64,000 bases of DNA from NCBI RefSeq assembly GCF_900100625.1, contig NZ_FMTY01000004.1, positions 97,409 through 161,408 on the forward strand. The letters are read 5' to 3'. Source of the stretch: Flavobacterium saliperosum. GTDB taxonomy: Bacteria > Bacteroidota > Bacteroidia > Flavobacteriales > Flavobacteriaceae. The notes under the pieces were generated by a model. The model searched no databases. It was not told where the DNA came from and saw only the letters and a list, made by a program, of their open reading frames with translations. The position numbers and the translations under genes were made by a program. This document shows, in pieces, positions 36,310 to 44,948 of the stretch. Numbering within the stretch: the first letter of the stretch is position 1; each line of letters opens with the position of its first letter.

Positions 36310-37092
36310 ATGATAACAATTGTCAACCATCAGAATAAAGAATTCAAAATCGACCTGTCACAACCACTCGACATCTCGATTCCATTAACCAACACAAACG
36401 AAAACCCGATTGCGTGGTATCAGAATAAACCGGACATCGAACCCGTAACCATGGGCGATTGGATTGGAAAAGTATCGGAAGGAAAATCATCCACGAATTT
36501 CAATAATATTTTCTTCAACCCGCACGCACACGGAACGCACACCGAATGTTTGGGGCATATCACCCGTGATTTTTACAGCATCAACCAATGCTTGAAACAG
36601 TTCTTTTTTACAGCAGAAGTAATTTCGGTACAGCCGGAAGTACTCGGGGAAGATCTGATTATCACGAAGAAACAAATAGAAACAGCTTTAGATTCCCGCG
36701 CTTCGCTCGGAATGACAGTTGAAGCCATCATCATCCGAACACTTCCTAACGATAAAGTGAAGTTGTCGAAGAACTATTCGAATACCAATCCACCTTATCT
36801 TACAGAGGACGCGGCGACTTTTATCCGCGAAAGCGCTATCCAACACCTGCTGATTGATTTACCAAGTGTGGACAGGGAACACGATGAAGGAAAATTACTG
36901 GCGCACAAAGCGTTCTGGAACGTAAAAAACGTAAATCAGCTGAATGCGGACGCAAGAATGCACTGCACGATTACGGAAATGGTTTTTGTTGCCGATACAA
37001 TTCAGGATGGCAGTTACATACTAAATTTACAAATCGCTTCGTTTGAGAATGACGCGAGTCCGAGTAAACCGGTTTTATATAAAATACTGTAA
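36310..37092 (+). CDS. cyclase-family (kynurenine formamidase-like) metal hydrolase
   Basis: 260 residues. The metal-binding block FNPHAHGTHTECLGHI matches HxGTHxDxPxH of the cyclase/formamidase family with Glu-Cys-Leu-Gly changes between the second and third ligands. The precise substrate is unknown. Residues D128-T136 (DSRASLGMT) are encoded by a palindromic repeat. Its stop is three bases before the MmcQ gene. Confidence 0.85.
   Translation: MITIVNHQNKEFKIDLSQPLDISIPLTNTNENPIAWYQNKPDIEPVTMGDWIGKVSEGKSSTNFNNIFFNPHAHGTHTECLGHITRDFYSINQCLKQFFFTAEVISVQPEVLGEDLIITKKQIETALDSRASLGMTVEAIIIRTLPNDKVKLSKNYSNTNPPYLTEDAATFIRESAIQHLLIDLPSVDREHDEGKLLAHKAFWNVKNVNQLNADARMHCTITEMVFVADTIQDGSYILNLQIASFENDASPSKPVLYKIL
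36692..36716 (+). repeat. palindromic repeat inside the cyclase gene
   Basis: ATTCCCGCGCTTCGCTCGGA then ATGAC; arms TTCC/GGAA and CGC/GCG-like. It reads in frame as SRASLGMT, a peptide typical of interspersed repeats read through in bacteroidetes. Confidence 0.65.
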
Positions 37093-37095
37093 GTC

Positions 37096-37461
37096 ATGAC
37101 CATTGATGTCTATTACGATTATTGCCTTGCCAAAAAAGGCGTCACGGAACACTTCCCTTTTGATGAAGACACGTTGGTATTTAAAGTCGGTGGGAAAATG
37201 TTTGCCCTATCTTCGCTGCAGGAATGGGAAAACGGAACGCCTTCGGTAAACCTGAAATGCGATCCGGATTGGGCTTTGGAATTGCGAGGGCAGTATGATG
37301 ATATTCAGGCCGGGTATCACATGAGCAAAATTCATTGGAATACCGTAAAAATCAACAGTTCGGTTACCGATAATTTTGTTAAGGAACTGATTGACCATTC
37401 TTATGATTTGGTTTTTAAGAGTTTAACGAAAAAACAACGACAGGAAATTACCGAATCTTAA
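37096..37461 (+). CDS. MmcQ/YjbR-family small protein
   Basis: 121 residues of the MmcQ/YjbR fold: YDYCLAKKGVTEHFPFDED at the start, FKVGGKMFALSSLQ, then KCDPDWALELRGQYDDIQAGYHMSK with the conserved PGYHM-type turn and a C-terminal helix. The family has a DNA-binding-like (CyaY-like) fold; function not known. Co-directional with the cyclase gene. Confidence 0.85.
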   Translation: MTIDVYYDYCLAKKGVTEHFPFDEDTLVFKVGGKMFALSSLQEWENGTPSVNLKCDPDWALELRGQYDDIQAGYHMSKIHWNTVKINSSVTDNFVKELIDHSYDLVFKSLTKKQRQEITES

Positions 37462-37471
37462 AAATAGGCAT

Positions 37472-37479
37472 TACTTTTG
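37472..37479 (+). promoter_or_regulatory. -7 element (TACTTTTG) for the PH/SHOCT gene
   Basis: TACTTTTG, 36 bases before the ATG at 37516. Confidence 0.5.
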
Positions 37480-37515
37480 CAGCCCGTTTCACGACTAAAT
37501 TATTTACAAAACATC

Positions 37516-38235
37516 ATGATTGACAATTTAAAGAAAATATTAAACGAAGACCAGGATCCGAAAGCGATTGAAAAAATCACTTCCAAACTGGAAAATTTAT
37601 TAATGACCAACGAAGAAGTGGGTTATATCGCCGTGCAGAAAAAACCGGCTGTGACGATCCTTCCGGACAGCGTTGTGGTAACCAACAAAAGAATCATCCT
37701 CTGCAAGCCTAAAAATTTGGGATTGTCTATGGAATTTGTGGATTACGACTGGGATGATATCGCGGCTTCGTTTGTAAAGGAAGGGATTTTAGGTGCCGAT
37801 TTCACGTTTACCACGAAATCCGAATTAACGCAAACCGTTGATTATTTACCGAAAAATCAGGCGCGAAAATTATACACTTACGCTAAAGAACAATTGGATT
37901 TATTGAAGAATCCGACAGTAGCAGCGCCAATTACAGCAGCTCCGATAGTGGAAGAAGTAAAAGCCGAAATTCCGGTTACAGAAGAAATTGTGGAAGAAAT
38001 GGAAACCGAAGAAGTGACTTCGTTTGCCGAAATCATGCCTTCGACTCCGGCAGTTCAGGAAACGTATGCGGAACCGTTTTCTCAGACTCAGTCAACCGGT
38101 GAGAAAAAACTAAGCGAAATGAGCAGCGATGAATTGTTCGCCAAATTGCAGAATTATAAAAAACTGTTGGACAACGGCTTGATTCTTCAGGGCGAATACG
38201 ACAAACTGAAAGCAGAAGTTTTACAGTATATGTAA
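37516..38235 (+). CDS. PH-domain plus SHOCT protein
   Basis: 239 residues. N-terminal bacterial PH-like (YokE-type) domain about 10-125, with VVVTNKRIILCKPKNLGL as the core hairpin; an acidic, Pro/Glu-rich linker about 140-195; a SHOCT-like C-terminal helix pair (LFAKLQNYKKLLDNGLILQG). The frame opens at 37477, but ATG 37516 sits after the promoter element and begins the domain. Cytoplasmic; role unknown. Confidence 0.8.
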   Translation: MIDNLKKILNEDQDPKAIEKITSKLENLLMTNEEVGYIAVQKKPAVTILPDSVVVTNKRIILCKPKNLGLSMEFVDYDWDDIAASFVKEGILGADFTFTTKSELTQTVDYLPKNQARKLYTYAKEQLDLLKNPTVAAPITAAPIVEEVKAEIPVTEEIVEEMETEEVTSFAEIMPSTPAVQETYAEPFSQTQSTGEKKLSEMSSDELFAKLQNYKKLLDNGLILQGEYDKLKAEVLQYM

Positions 38236-38256
38236 AAGAGGGAAAAGTAAAAAAGT

Positions 38257-38295
38257 AAAAAGGGATAAGTGGTTTTGTTACGACTTATCCCTTTT
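38257..38295. terminator. bidirectional terminator between convergent genes
   Basis: AAAAGGGATAAGT / ACTTATCCCTTTT, 13-base perfect stem with a 12-base loop, A and T runs on both sides, between the PH/SHOCT and DUF4407 genes. Confidence 0.75.
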
Positions 38296-38319
38296 CTCTT
38301 ATCCCTTATGACTAATCAA

Positions 38320-39420
38320 TTACATCACGCCCTTCTGCTTCTCAACATACGCATCGGATTGCAGTTTCAGTAATTCGGAAGCCGCTTTTCGCTTATAATC
38401 GTAAATTTCCTTATCGTCCCGAATGTCTTCATACACCTTATCGTAAATGGACGCATCGGTTTGTTTCTGAAGATTTCGCTGGTAATTGTTCTGTTCGATA
38501 TGCGTTCGTAAAGCCGTTTCGGTATCTTCCATTTTGAAATCGTATTCCCCTTTAGGCGACAATAATTTCGCAATAATCGGAGAGGTTTCAATGGCTAAAA
38601 ACAGCAACATGATAAAGAACGACGGCAGCCAAGGCAATTTTCCCAATGCATTGATTCGTGCCATCAGTCCGTCAAAACTGTCGATGATGGGTTTGGAGTC
38701 GGCTACTTTTTTATCCAGATCGGCTTGCAATGTTTTGGAGCGTGCTTCTTTTTCGGTAATGGCTTTGGCAGAAGTGGCTTTTAAGGAATCCAATTGTTTT
38801 AACGCCAAATCGTGTGCTTCCCGCTTTTCCTTATAAATAGGCCCCTTCCCCATTTTTTTGGTTCCGGCTGACCCTTCGGCTTCCGTAATGTAGGATTGGT
38901 ATAAATCGGCAACCTCTTTTTCTTTGGCTTTGATATTCGACTTAATACTGTCGATTTCTGATTGGTTTTTCGTCACATCGCCCTTAAAGTAATTGGTCAC
39001 CTGATTTTTATTGGCAATTGCCATTTCATTCTTTTCTTTCAGTAAAACCGTATTGATTTCCTTTTCGAAAATTTTAATTTCCAATGGTTTTGAAATTACA
39101 ACGGCAATAATCATGGCCAAGATAATTCGCGGTGACGCCTGAATCAGTTCGCCCCAGAAGTTGTCGCGTTTTCGGATGGTGGAAACGATAAAACGGTCCA
39201 GATTAAAAATCAGCAATCCCCAAACGACTCCGAAAAGTAAGGCGGGATACACGCTGTCGAAAACTGTGAAAAGGGCATACCCACTGGCGATAAAAGCCAT
39301 AACGGCAGTAAAAAATACGGTCGCTCCGATGCCAGCGTATTTGTTTTGTTCTCCATTGGAACAGGAGTAAATCAGGTCTTTGTCTGCGCCGGAACACAGA
39401 ATAAAAAAACGTTTTAACAT
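38320..39420 (-). CDS. DUF4407 membrane protein with long coiled coil
   Basis: 366 residues from ATG 39420 (LKRFFILCSGADKDLI); the frame extends to 39492 but that part has no family character. Three helices near the N-terminus (about 30-50, 60-80, 90-110) with FNLDRFIVSTIRK between, a coiled coil about 130-260, one helix near 285-305 (LPWLPSFFIMLLFLAIETSP) and a helical Gln/Lys tail. This order is the DUF4407 pattern. Function unknown; it could be a sensor or channel-like scaffold. Confidence 0.85.
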   Translation of the reverse strand: MLKRFFILCSGADKDLIYSCSNGEQNKYAGIGATVFFTAVMAFIASGYALFTVFDSVYPALLFGVVWGLLIFNLDRFIVSTIRKRDNFWGELIQASPRIILAMIIAVVISKPLEIKIFEKEINTVLLKEKNEMAIANKNQVTNYFKGDVTKNQSEIDSIKSNIKAKEKEVADLYQSYITEAEGSAGTKKMGKGPIYKEKREAHDLALKQLDSLKATSAKAITEKEARSKTLQADLDKKVADSKPIIDSFDGLMARINALGKLPWLPSFFIMLLFLAIETSPIIAKLLSPKGEYDFKMEDTETALRTHIEQNNYQRNLQKQTDASIYDKVYEDIRDDKEIYDYKRKAASELLKLQSDAYVEKQKGVM

Positions 39421-39449
39421 GATGATTTTTTTGATTGATGATGGTGCTA

Positions 39450-39457
39450 CAAATTTA
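39450..39457 (-). promoter_or_regulatory. -7 element (TAAATTTG) for the DUF4407 gene
   Basis: Minus-strand TAAATTTG, 29 bases ahead of ATG 39420; it lies inside the longer open frame, which favours the shorter start. Confidence 0.45.
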
Positions 39458-39681
39458 ACGCCAAATTTTTTATTTTGTTGTAAACCAGTCATTTATTTTA
39501 ACACCCTTTAAAATTCATCATTTTTATATGTCGTTTTTCGATATATTTTGTTGACAGTCAGGTTTTTATGTTAAAATAATTGTAAATTTGTTTCAAATAC
39601 CGCGACATTTTTCAAATTCCACACCGCCTCAAATTTCAAGATTGAATTATTTACTTATTCATCACTAATACATTTGAAATT

Positions 39682-40512
39682 ATGAAAACTGTCCATTACA
39701 AATTTTACGTCCTCATTTTGTTTTTTTTCCTGCAACATCTTTCGCTTTTAGCACAAGAAAAAATGTACTATTTAACGGTTACCACCACGTACCGAAATTT
39801 TGAGTATAAAGAAGGAAAATATGAAGATTGGTTGGCCTTAGAGAAAGAATATCTCGACAAGGTTATCAAAAAAAACGAGTTCATTGTGGGGTATAACGTG
39901 CTTAACCACTACTATACCGCAAACAACGGTGAGATTGTCTTTGTGAATGTCTATGAAAGCTGGGATGCGATTGAAAAAGCCAGAGAAAAAAATCAGGAAC
40001 TTGCCAAACAGGTCTGGCCCGATGAAAAAGCAAGAAAAGCGGTTTACGAAAAAAGAAGTAAGTATTACAAACCCAGACATTCCGATGAAATTTATGTGAC
40101 TTATGGTGACCGTAAACGTATGGCAAAAGCGCCGGACAAACCCATGGTGTATTATGTGCGTAAAAGCATTTTCGACACTCCTAAAGACGGCACCGACAAG
40201 GAATTTGACGATTTAAACAAACAATTATTCGACAACCTTACCATGAAAAACGATGTGGTAAAAGCGTATTATGCCTACAATCATGCGTGGGGCTCCAACA
40301 ACATGGAATTTGTGGAAGTTTTTGTAGTGGAAAGTTTAGCCGACATTGAAAATGTTGGAAAAAAAGACGAAGAACTGTTCAAAGCCAAATGGAAAGACGA
40401 AAAAGGGCGTGAAGAATTCAATAAAAAAATGAACAAATATTTTACCGGGCAGCATGGGGATTACATTTACCAATCCGTTCCGGAATTGTACAAACAGGTT
40501 GTACCTAAATAA
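39682..40512 (+). CDS. secreted protein with two tandem alpha/beta-barrel-like repeats
   Basis: 276 residues with signal peptide 1-24 (ends LLAQ). The mature part holds two similar halves, about 27-145 and 146-270: MYYLTVTTTYRNF... against MVYYVRKSIFDTP..., FIVGYNVLNHYY against VVKAYYAYNHAW, EIVFVNVYESWDAIEKA against EFVEVFVVESLADIENV, and WPDEKARKAVYEKRSKYY against WKDEKGREEFNKKMNKYF. The pattern suggests a duplicated ferredoxin-like/dimeric barrel domain. Periplasmic; function unknown. A terminator follows. Confidence 0.82.
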   Translation: MKTVHYKFYVLILFFFLQHLSLLAQEKMYYLTVTTTYRNFEYKEGKYEDWLALEKEYLDKVIKKNEFIVGYNVLNHYYTANNGEIVFVNVYESWDAIEKAREKNQELAKQVWPDEKARKAVYEKRSKYYKPRHSDEIYVTYGDRKRMAKAPDKPMVYYVRKSIFDTPKDGTDKEFDDLNKQLFDNLTMKNDVVKAYYAYNHAWGSNNMEFVEVFVVESLADIENVGKKDEELFKAKWKDEKGREEFNKKMNKYFTGQHGDYIYQSVPELYKQVVPK

Positions 40513-40561
40513 ATAATTAAACAAGCCGAGGATTAATTCCGAACCCATAGTATTAAAACCG

Positions 40562-40591
40562 AAAGCCACAGCTTTAAAAGTTGTGGCTTTT
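40562..40591 (+). terminator. terminator after the duplicated-domain gene
   Basis: AAAGCCACA / TGTGGCTTT, nine-base stem with T run, 50 bases past the stop. Confidence 0.8.
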
Positions 40592-40635
40592 GATTAAAAT
40601 TCAGCTTCGCTTTTCAAGATTGTTGCCTCTGTTGT

Positions 40636-40737
40636 GAACCGATTGCGTTAGGGATAGAGGCGGTATCCTTTTTTGTATCACGCTTTTACGGGATATAAAA
40701 AAGATTAAGCCGAAAGCCCGACCGGAGGGAACGCCCC
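40636..40737 (+). repeat. structured intergenic element, copy B
   Basis: About 100 bases: GCGTTAGGGATAGAGGCGG, then ATCCTTTTTTGTATC, a short loop, GATATAAAAAAGATT and CCGAAAGCCCGACCGGAGGG. The two T/A-rich blocks pair to form a long imperfect stem. Arrangement and key words (GATAG..GG.ATCCTTTTT, AAAAAGATT....CG..AGC) agree with copy A at 50856-50958 on the other strand. Confidence 0.6.
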
Positions 40738-40770
40738 AAAAAAAATCCGCCACTGAATCGGTGACGGATT
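40738..40770 (-). terminator. terminator of the M20 dipeptidase gene
   Basis: Minus strand ATCCGTCAC-CGATTCA-GTGGCGGAT (one T-G pair) followed by eight T. Confidence 0.8.
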
Positions 40771-40789
40771 TGTATTGCTTTAGAAACGG

Positions 40790-42178
40790 TTACTTCGAAA
40801 GTTCCACGAAATATTTGTAAAACAACGGAATCGTTTCAATTCCCTTCAAATAATTGAACACGCCGAAATGCTCGTTTGGCGAGTGAATTGCGTCGCTGTC
40901 CAAACCGAAGCCCATCATGATGGTTTTCGATTTCAGTTCTTTTTCAAACAAGGCCACAATCGGAATACTTCCTCCGGAACGCACCGGAATCGGTTGTACA
41001 CCAAACGTATCCGCGTAGGCTTTGGAAGCGGCCTGATAACCAATCGAATCAATCGGAGTCACATAGCCTTGTCCGCCGTGGTGCGGTTTCACAACGACTT
41101 TCACTGATTTTGGCGCAATGCTTTCAAAGTGTTTGGTGAACAATTTCGTGATTTCTTCCCAATCCTGATTCGGCACCAAACGCATGGAGATTTTCGCGAA
41201 TGCTTTGCTTGCGATAACGGTTTTTGCACCTTCGCCGGTATAACCGCCCCAGATTCCGTTTACGTCCAGCGTAGGACGGATGGAGTTTCTTTCGTTGGTG
41301 GTGTATCCTTTTTCGCCGTATACTTCTGCGATATCCAAGGCTTTCTTGTAAGCCTCTTCCGAGAACGGACGCTTGCCCATTTCGGCTCTTTCCTCTGCAG
41401 AAAGTTCCTGCACATTATCATAGAAGCCCGGAATGGTAATGTGATTGTTTTCGTCATGCAACGAAGCGATCATTTTCGTCAATACGTTGATTGGATTCGC
41501 CACGGCGCCACCATATAATCCGGAATGCAAGTCGCGGTTCGGACCGGTCACTTCCACTTCCACATAACTTAAGCCGCGAAGCCCGGTTGTGATGGACGGT
41601 TGTTGGTTGGAAATCATTCCCGTATCGGAAATCAGGATTACGTCGTTTTTCAGTTTTTCCTGATTGCGTTCCACGAACCAGCCTAGACTTGACGAACCTA
41701 CTTCTTCTTCGCCTTCAATCATGAATTTCACGTTACAAGGCAGACAATTGTTCTGAATCATGTATTCGAACGCTTTCACGTGCATGTACATCTGACCTTT
41801 ATCGTCACACGCACCGCGTGCGAAAATCGCGCCTTCCGGATGCAATTCGGTAGTTTTGATTACCGGTTCGAAGGGAGGTGAGGTCCATAATTCAATCGGA
41901 TCCGCCGGTTGTACATCATAATGTCCGTACACCAAAACGGTAGGCAAACTGGCGTCGATTATTTTTTCTCCGTAAACAATCGGGTAGCCCGGGGTTTCAC
42001 AAAGCTCGACAAAGTCACAGCCTGCTTTTTCAAGACTTGCCTTTACGGCAGCTGCGGTATCAATAACATCCTGAGTATAAGCACTGTCGGCACTTACGGA
42101 AGGGATTTTTAATAATTCAATTAACTCATTAAGAAAACGTTCCTTGTTTTGTTGAACGTACTGTTTAATATTGTCCAT
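40790..42178 (-). CDS. M20-family dipeptidase (CNDP-like)
   Basis: 462 residues. Zinc ligands and catalytic residues are seen in VLVYGHYDVQPADP (His, Asp), GACDDKGQMYMH (bridging Asp), EGEEEVGSSS (catalytic Glu then Glu ligand), SDTGMISNQQPSITTGLRGL and the C-terminal AIHSPNEHFGVFNYLKG. A dimerisation domain lies at about 195-330. Cytoplasmic hydrolysis of dipeptides or small peptides. Its own terminator follows; the tRNA-Leu promoter lies just upstream on the opposite strand. Confidence 0.92.
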   Translation of the reverse strand: MDNIKQYVQQNKERFLNELIELLKIPSVSADSAYTQDVIDTAAAVKASLEKAGCDFVELCETPGYPIVYGEKIIDASLPTVLVYGHYDVQPADPIELWTSPPFEPVIKTTELHPEGAIFARGACDDKGQMYMHVKAFEYMIQNNCLPCNVKFMIEGEEEVGSSSLGWFVERNQEKLKNDVILISDTGMISNQQPSITTGLRGLSYVEVEVTGPNRDLHSGLYGGAVANPINVLTKMIASLHDENNHITIPGFYDNVQELSAEERAEMGKRPFSEEAYKKALDIAEVYGEKGYTTNERNSIRPTLDVNGIWGGYTGEGAKTVIASKAFAKISMRLVPNQDWEEITKLFTKHFESIAPKSVKVVVKPHHGGQGYVTPIDSIGYQAASKAYADTFGVQPIPVRSGGSIPIVALFEKELKSKTIMMGFGLDSDAIHSPNEHFGVFNYLKGIETIPLFYKYFVELSK

Positions 42179-42301
42179 TATAGTGTTAAAATGATGAAAG
42201 CCAAATATACAAATAGAAATCCCAATACTAAAATTGAAAATCTCAATTTTTTAGAAATTAACGGGTTAAAAAAAGTTTTACAGGAAATTGACGTTTCGGT
42301 T

Positions 42302-42330
42302 TTGGAATTACAAAAATATGTATATCTTTG
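42302..42330 (+). promoter_or_regulatory. tRNA-Leu promoter (TTG-N18-TATCTTTG)
   Basis: TTG 42302-42304 and TATCTTTG 42323-42330, spacing 18. Confidence 0.75.
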
Positions 42331-42368
42331 CACCCACTTACTGAAACAACTACTTGTTTTATAAGCCT

Positions 42369-42450
42369 GCGGGTGTGGTGAAATTGGTAGACACGCCAGA
42401 CTTAGGATCTGGTGCCTCACGGTGTGAAGGTTCGAGTCCTTTCACCCGCA
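42369..42450 (+). tRNA. tRNA-Leu (TAG)
   Basis: 82 bases, acceptor GCGGGTG / CACCCGC, discriminator A, long variable arm (TGCCTCACGGTGT), anticodon stem CCAGA / TCTGG around loop CTTAGGA with anticodon TAG, T arm GGTTCGAGTCC. CCA not encoded. Confidence 0.95.
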
Positions 42451-42451
42451 C

Positions 42452-42487
42452 AAAAAAAAGCTTCTCAAATCGGGAAGCTTTTTTTAT
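42452..42487. terminator. bidirectional terminator of tRNA-Leu and the lipoprotein gene
   Basis: AAAAAAGCTTC / GAAGCTTTTTT, stem of at least 11 bases, placed between the tRNA end and the stop of the opposing lipoprotein gene at 42484. Confidence 0.85.
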
Positions 42488-42957
42488 TTCAACGGACGCA
42501 GTTTATTGCTATACGTTATCACATACGGATTCCCTTGTTGCACATGGTCTTTCATCACATACACAAACTTGTGTTTTTTGGCATTCTCACTATCAATTAC
42601 CGCTTCCTTTTTACTTAATTTGTCTGTAATTCTGGTGGTGAGCGTATTATCAATCGTGATGTAGCCCGCAATTCCGGTTTCCAGATGACTGATTGGATTT
42701 CCTTTGTACAACGCCTTTTTTTCATTGGCAATCGCAACATCCTCGCCTTTAAATCCTTTTGTAAGAATTAAAACCGATGCCGTTTCGCCAGTAGCCTTCA
42801 TTTCGGTTAAAAACTTCTTCTTACCCGCCTCGGAGACCGCTCTGAAATCGTCACGATACTGAACCGTAGGCGCTGTTTTTTCTTCTGTGACTGCTTTTTT
42901 CGACGAACAAGCCACCACAAAGAACACCATCATCAAAACAATCACTGTATTTTTCAT
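42484..42957 (-). CDS. small lipoprotein, unknown
   Basis: 157 residues from ATG 42957 (MKNTVIVLMMVFFVVACSSKK); lipobox VVAC. The open frame reaches 42996, but the signal peptide begins at the inner ATG. The body has YRDDFRAVSEAGKKKFLTEM, an alternating strand pattern and KFVYVMKDHVQQGNPYVITY near the end. No known domain recognised. Outer-membrane or periplasmic lipoprotein. Confidence 0.75.
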   Translation of the reverse strand: MKNTVIVLMMVFFVVACSSKKAVTEEKTAPTVQYRDDFRAVSEAGKKKFLTEMKATGETASVLILTKGFKGEDVAIANEKKALYKGNPISHLETGIAGYITIDNTLTTRITDKLSKKEAVIDSENAKKHKFVYVMKDHVQQGNPYVITYSNKLRPLK

Positions 42958-43008
42958 AATCTCCTCATTAAACCTATTTAAATTAACGTGATGCACCGTA
43001 TTCTATTA

Positions 43009-43016
43009 TATCTTTG
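43009..43016 (+). promoter_or_regulatory. -7 element (TATCTTTG) for the GDPD gene
   Basis: TATCTTTG, 27 bases before the ATG at 43044. Confidence 0.55.
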
Positions 43017-43043
43017 TATAGTTAATTAAATGCCAAACTTTAC

Positions 43044-43724
43044 ATGGTGCAGAAGATCGGACATCGCGGTGCGAAAGGATACGTAGCTGAAAACACGCTG
43101 GAATCCTTCCAAAAAGCACTGGAATTGGGCGTTAACGGTATTGAACTAGACGTTCACGTATGTGCTTCGGGCGAATTGGTGGTTTTTCACGATTTTACCG
43201 TCGACCGTATGACGAACGGGTCCGGAGAAGTACACAAACTGACCTTATCCGAATTAAAGAAACTGAAAGTGGCCGGCGAATTCGAAATCCCGACGCTGGA
43301 GGAAACTTTCGACTTGATTGACCGGAAATGTTGGATTAACGTAGAATTGAAAGGACACGATACCGCCGACCCTACCTGCAAACTGATTGAAAAATACGTT
43401 TCCGAAAAAGGCTGGACCTACGAAGACTTCCTCGTTTCCAGTTTTCAGAAAGACGAATTGGATAAAACTCGGGCACAGAATACCGAAATCCGATTGGCAA
43501 CCCTTTCGCAAGCCAGTGTGGAACAGGCTTTGGAATGGGCCGATGCACTTTCCGCCTACGCTATTCACCCGCATTTTTCCTTACTTACCGACGACAACAT
43601 ACACGAAGCAAAAAAGAAAGGCTACAAAATCAATGTTTGGACCGTAAATCATCATGAAGACATTCAGCGATTGGAAGCCCACATTATAGACGGAATTATT
43701 TCCGATTTCCCCGACCGATTATGA
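43044..43724 (+). CDS. glycerophosphodiester phosphodiesterase
   Basis: 226-residue TIM-barrel enzyme that splits glycerophosphodiesters to glycerol-3-phosphate and an alcohol. Catalytic His/Arg in IGHRGAKGYVAENTLESF, metal ligands in GIELDVHVCASGELVVFHDFTVD (Glu, Asp and second His), and INVELKG with the next Glu. No signal peptide, so cytoplasmic. Four-base overlap with the flavoprotein gene suggests coupling. Confidence 0.93.
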   Translation: MVQKIGHRGAKGYVAENTLESFQKALELGVNGIELDVHVCASGELVVFHDFTVDRMTNGSGEVHKLTLSELKKLKVAGEFEIPTLEETFDLIDRKCWINVELKGHDTADPTCKLIEKYVSEKGWTYEDFLVSSFQKDELDKTRAQNTEIRLATLSQASVEQALEWADALSAYAIHPHFSLLTDDNIHEAKKKGYKINVWTVNHHEDIQRLEAHIIDGIISDFPDRL

Positions 43725-44944
43725 TTTCAAATTACGACATACTTATTGTAGGCGGTGGTGCGGCCGGATTTTTCACCGCCATCAACATCGCTGAAAACAA
43801 TCCGAATTTAAAATTAGCGATTCTCGAACGCGGAAAAGAAGTGCTCACCAAAGTGAAAATTTCAGGAGGCGGACGCTGCAATGTTACGCACGCCTGTTTC
43901 ATTCCGAATGATTTGGTGAAATTTTATCCGAGAGGCGAAAAAGAACTGAAAGGCCCGTTTCACCAGTTTTGTTCCGGAGATACTATCGAATGGTTTGAAA
44001 AACACGGCGTCGAACTCAAAATCGAAGAAGACGGCCGAATGTTTCCGGTATCCGACAGTTCGCAAACCATCATCGACTGTTTTTTATCGGCTACAAAAAA
44101 ATTAGGCATCGACATCCTAACCGGCCAAAGTGTTCAATCGCTTTTTAAAGGCGACGGATATTGGAAAGTAGACACCAATCAGCAATCGTTCAAATGCGAC
44201 AAACTGGTAATGGCTACCGGAAGCAATCCGAAAATATGGGAAATGATGGAGACACTCGGACATACCATTGAAGAACCGGTTCCTTCGCTGTTTACCTTCA
44301 ACATCAAAGACACCCGAATCAAGGATTTAATGGGTGTTTCCGCATTGGCTACCGTAAAAGTGAAAGATACCAAACTGAAAGCATCGGGTCCGTTATTGAT
44401 AACCCACTGGGGTATGAGCGGTCCGGGAATTTTACGACTTTCCGCTTGGGGAGCACGGGAATTGGCCACCAAAAATTATCAATTTACCCTACAGGTCAAC
44501 TGGTTGCATGAAACCGATTTTGAAGAAGCTGTAGCCCATTTAAAGGGGCTGAAAGAAGAGAATGCCAAGAAACTCATTATGAAATTCTGTCCGTTTGAAT
44601 TTCCGAAACGGTTGTGGGAAAGTCTGGTTACCGCATCGGGAATTTCAGCCGAAACCAAATGGGCCGATCTTTCCAAAAAACAACTGACCGATTTGGCGAA
44701 CCAGCTTACTAACGGCCAATTTCAGGTAAACGGCAAAAGCACCTTCAAAGAAGAATTCGTTACCGCAGGCGGCATCCATCTGAAAGAAATCGATTTCAAA
44801 ACAATGCAAAGCAAATTGCACGAAAACCTGTATTTCGCGGGGGAAATTTTAAATATCGATGCCATAACCGGCGGGTTCAATTTTCAGAATGCGTGGACTG
44901 GTGGCTTTTTAGTTGCCAAAGCGATTACGGAAAAGCAAAAATAA
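43721..44944 (+). CDS. HI0933/YhiN-family FAD-dependent oxidoreductase
   Basis: 407 residues. N-terminal dinucleotide motif ILIVGGGAAGFFTAINIAE, then LTKVKISGGGRCNVTHAC typical of the HI0933 (YhiN) family, VMATGSNPKIWEM and the C-terminal ITGGFNFQNAWTGGFLVAKA. The reaction of the family is not established. Overlaps the GDPD stop by four bases; converges on the HhH gene with four bases between the stops. Confidence 0.9.
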   Translation: MISNYDILIVGGGAAGFFTAINIAENNPNLKLAILERGKEVLTKVKISGGGRCNVTHACFIPNDLVKFYPRGEKELKGPFHQFCSGDTIEWFEKHGVELKIEEDGRMFPVSDSSQTIIDCFLSATKKLGIDILTGQSVQSLFKGDGYWKVDTNQQSFKCDKLVMATGSNPKIWEMMETLGHTIEEPVPSLFTFNIKDTRIKDLMGVSALATVKVKDTKLKASGPLLITHWGMSGPGILRLSAWGARELATKNYQFTLQVNWLHETDFEEAVAHLKGLKEENAKKLIMKFCPFEFPKRLWESLVTASGISAETKWADLSKKQLTDLANQLTNGQFQVNGKSTFKEEFVTAGGIHLKEIDFKTMQSKLHENLYFAGEILNIDAITGGFNFQNAWTGGFLVAKAITEKQK

Positions 44945-44948
44945 GCGA

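Noticed and set aside
42354..42629. Frame over tRNA-Leu
   Set aside because: Begins in the tRNA and crosses a strong terminator; antisense to a lipoprotein gene.
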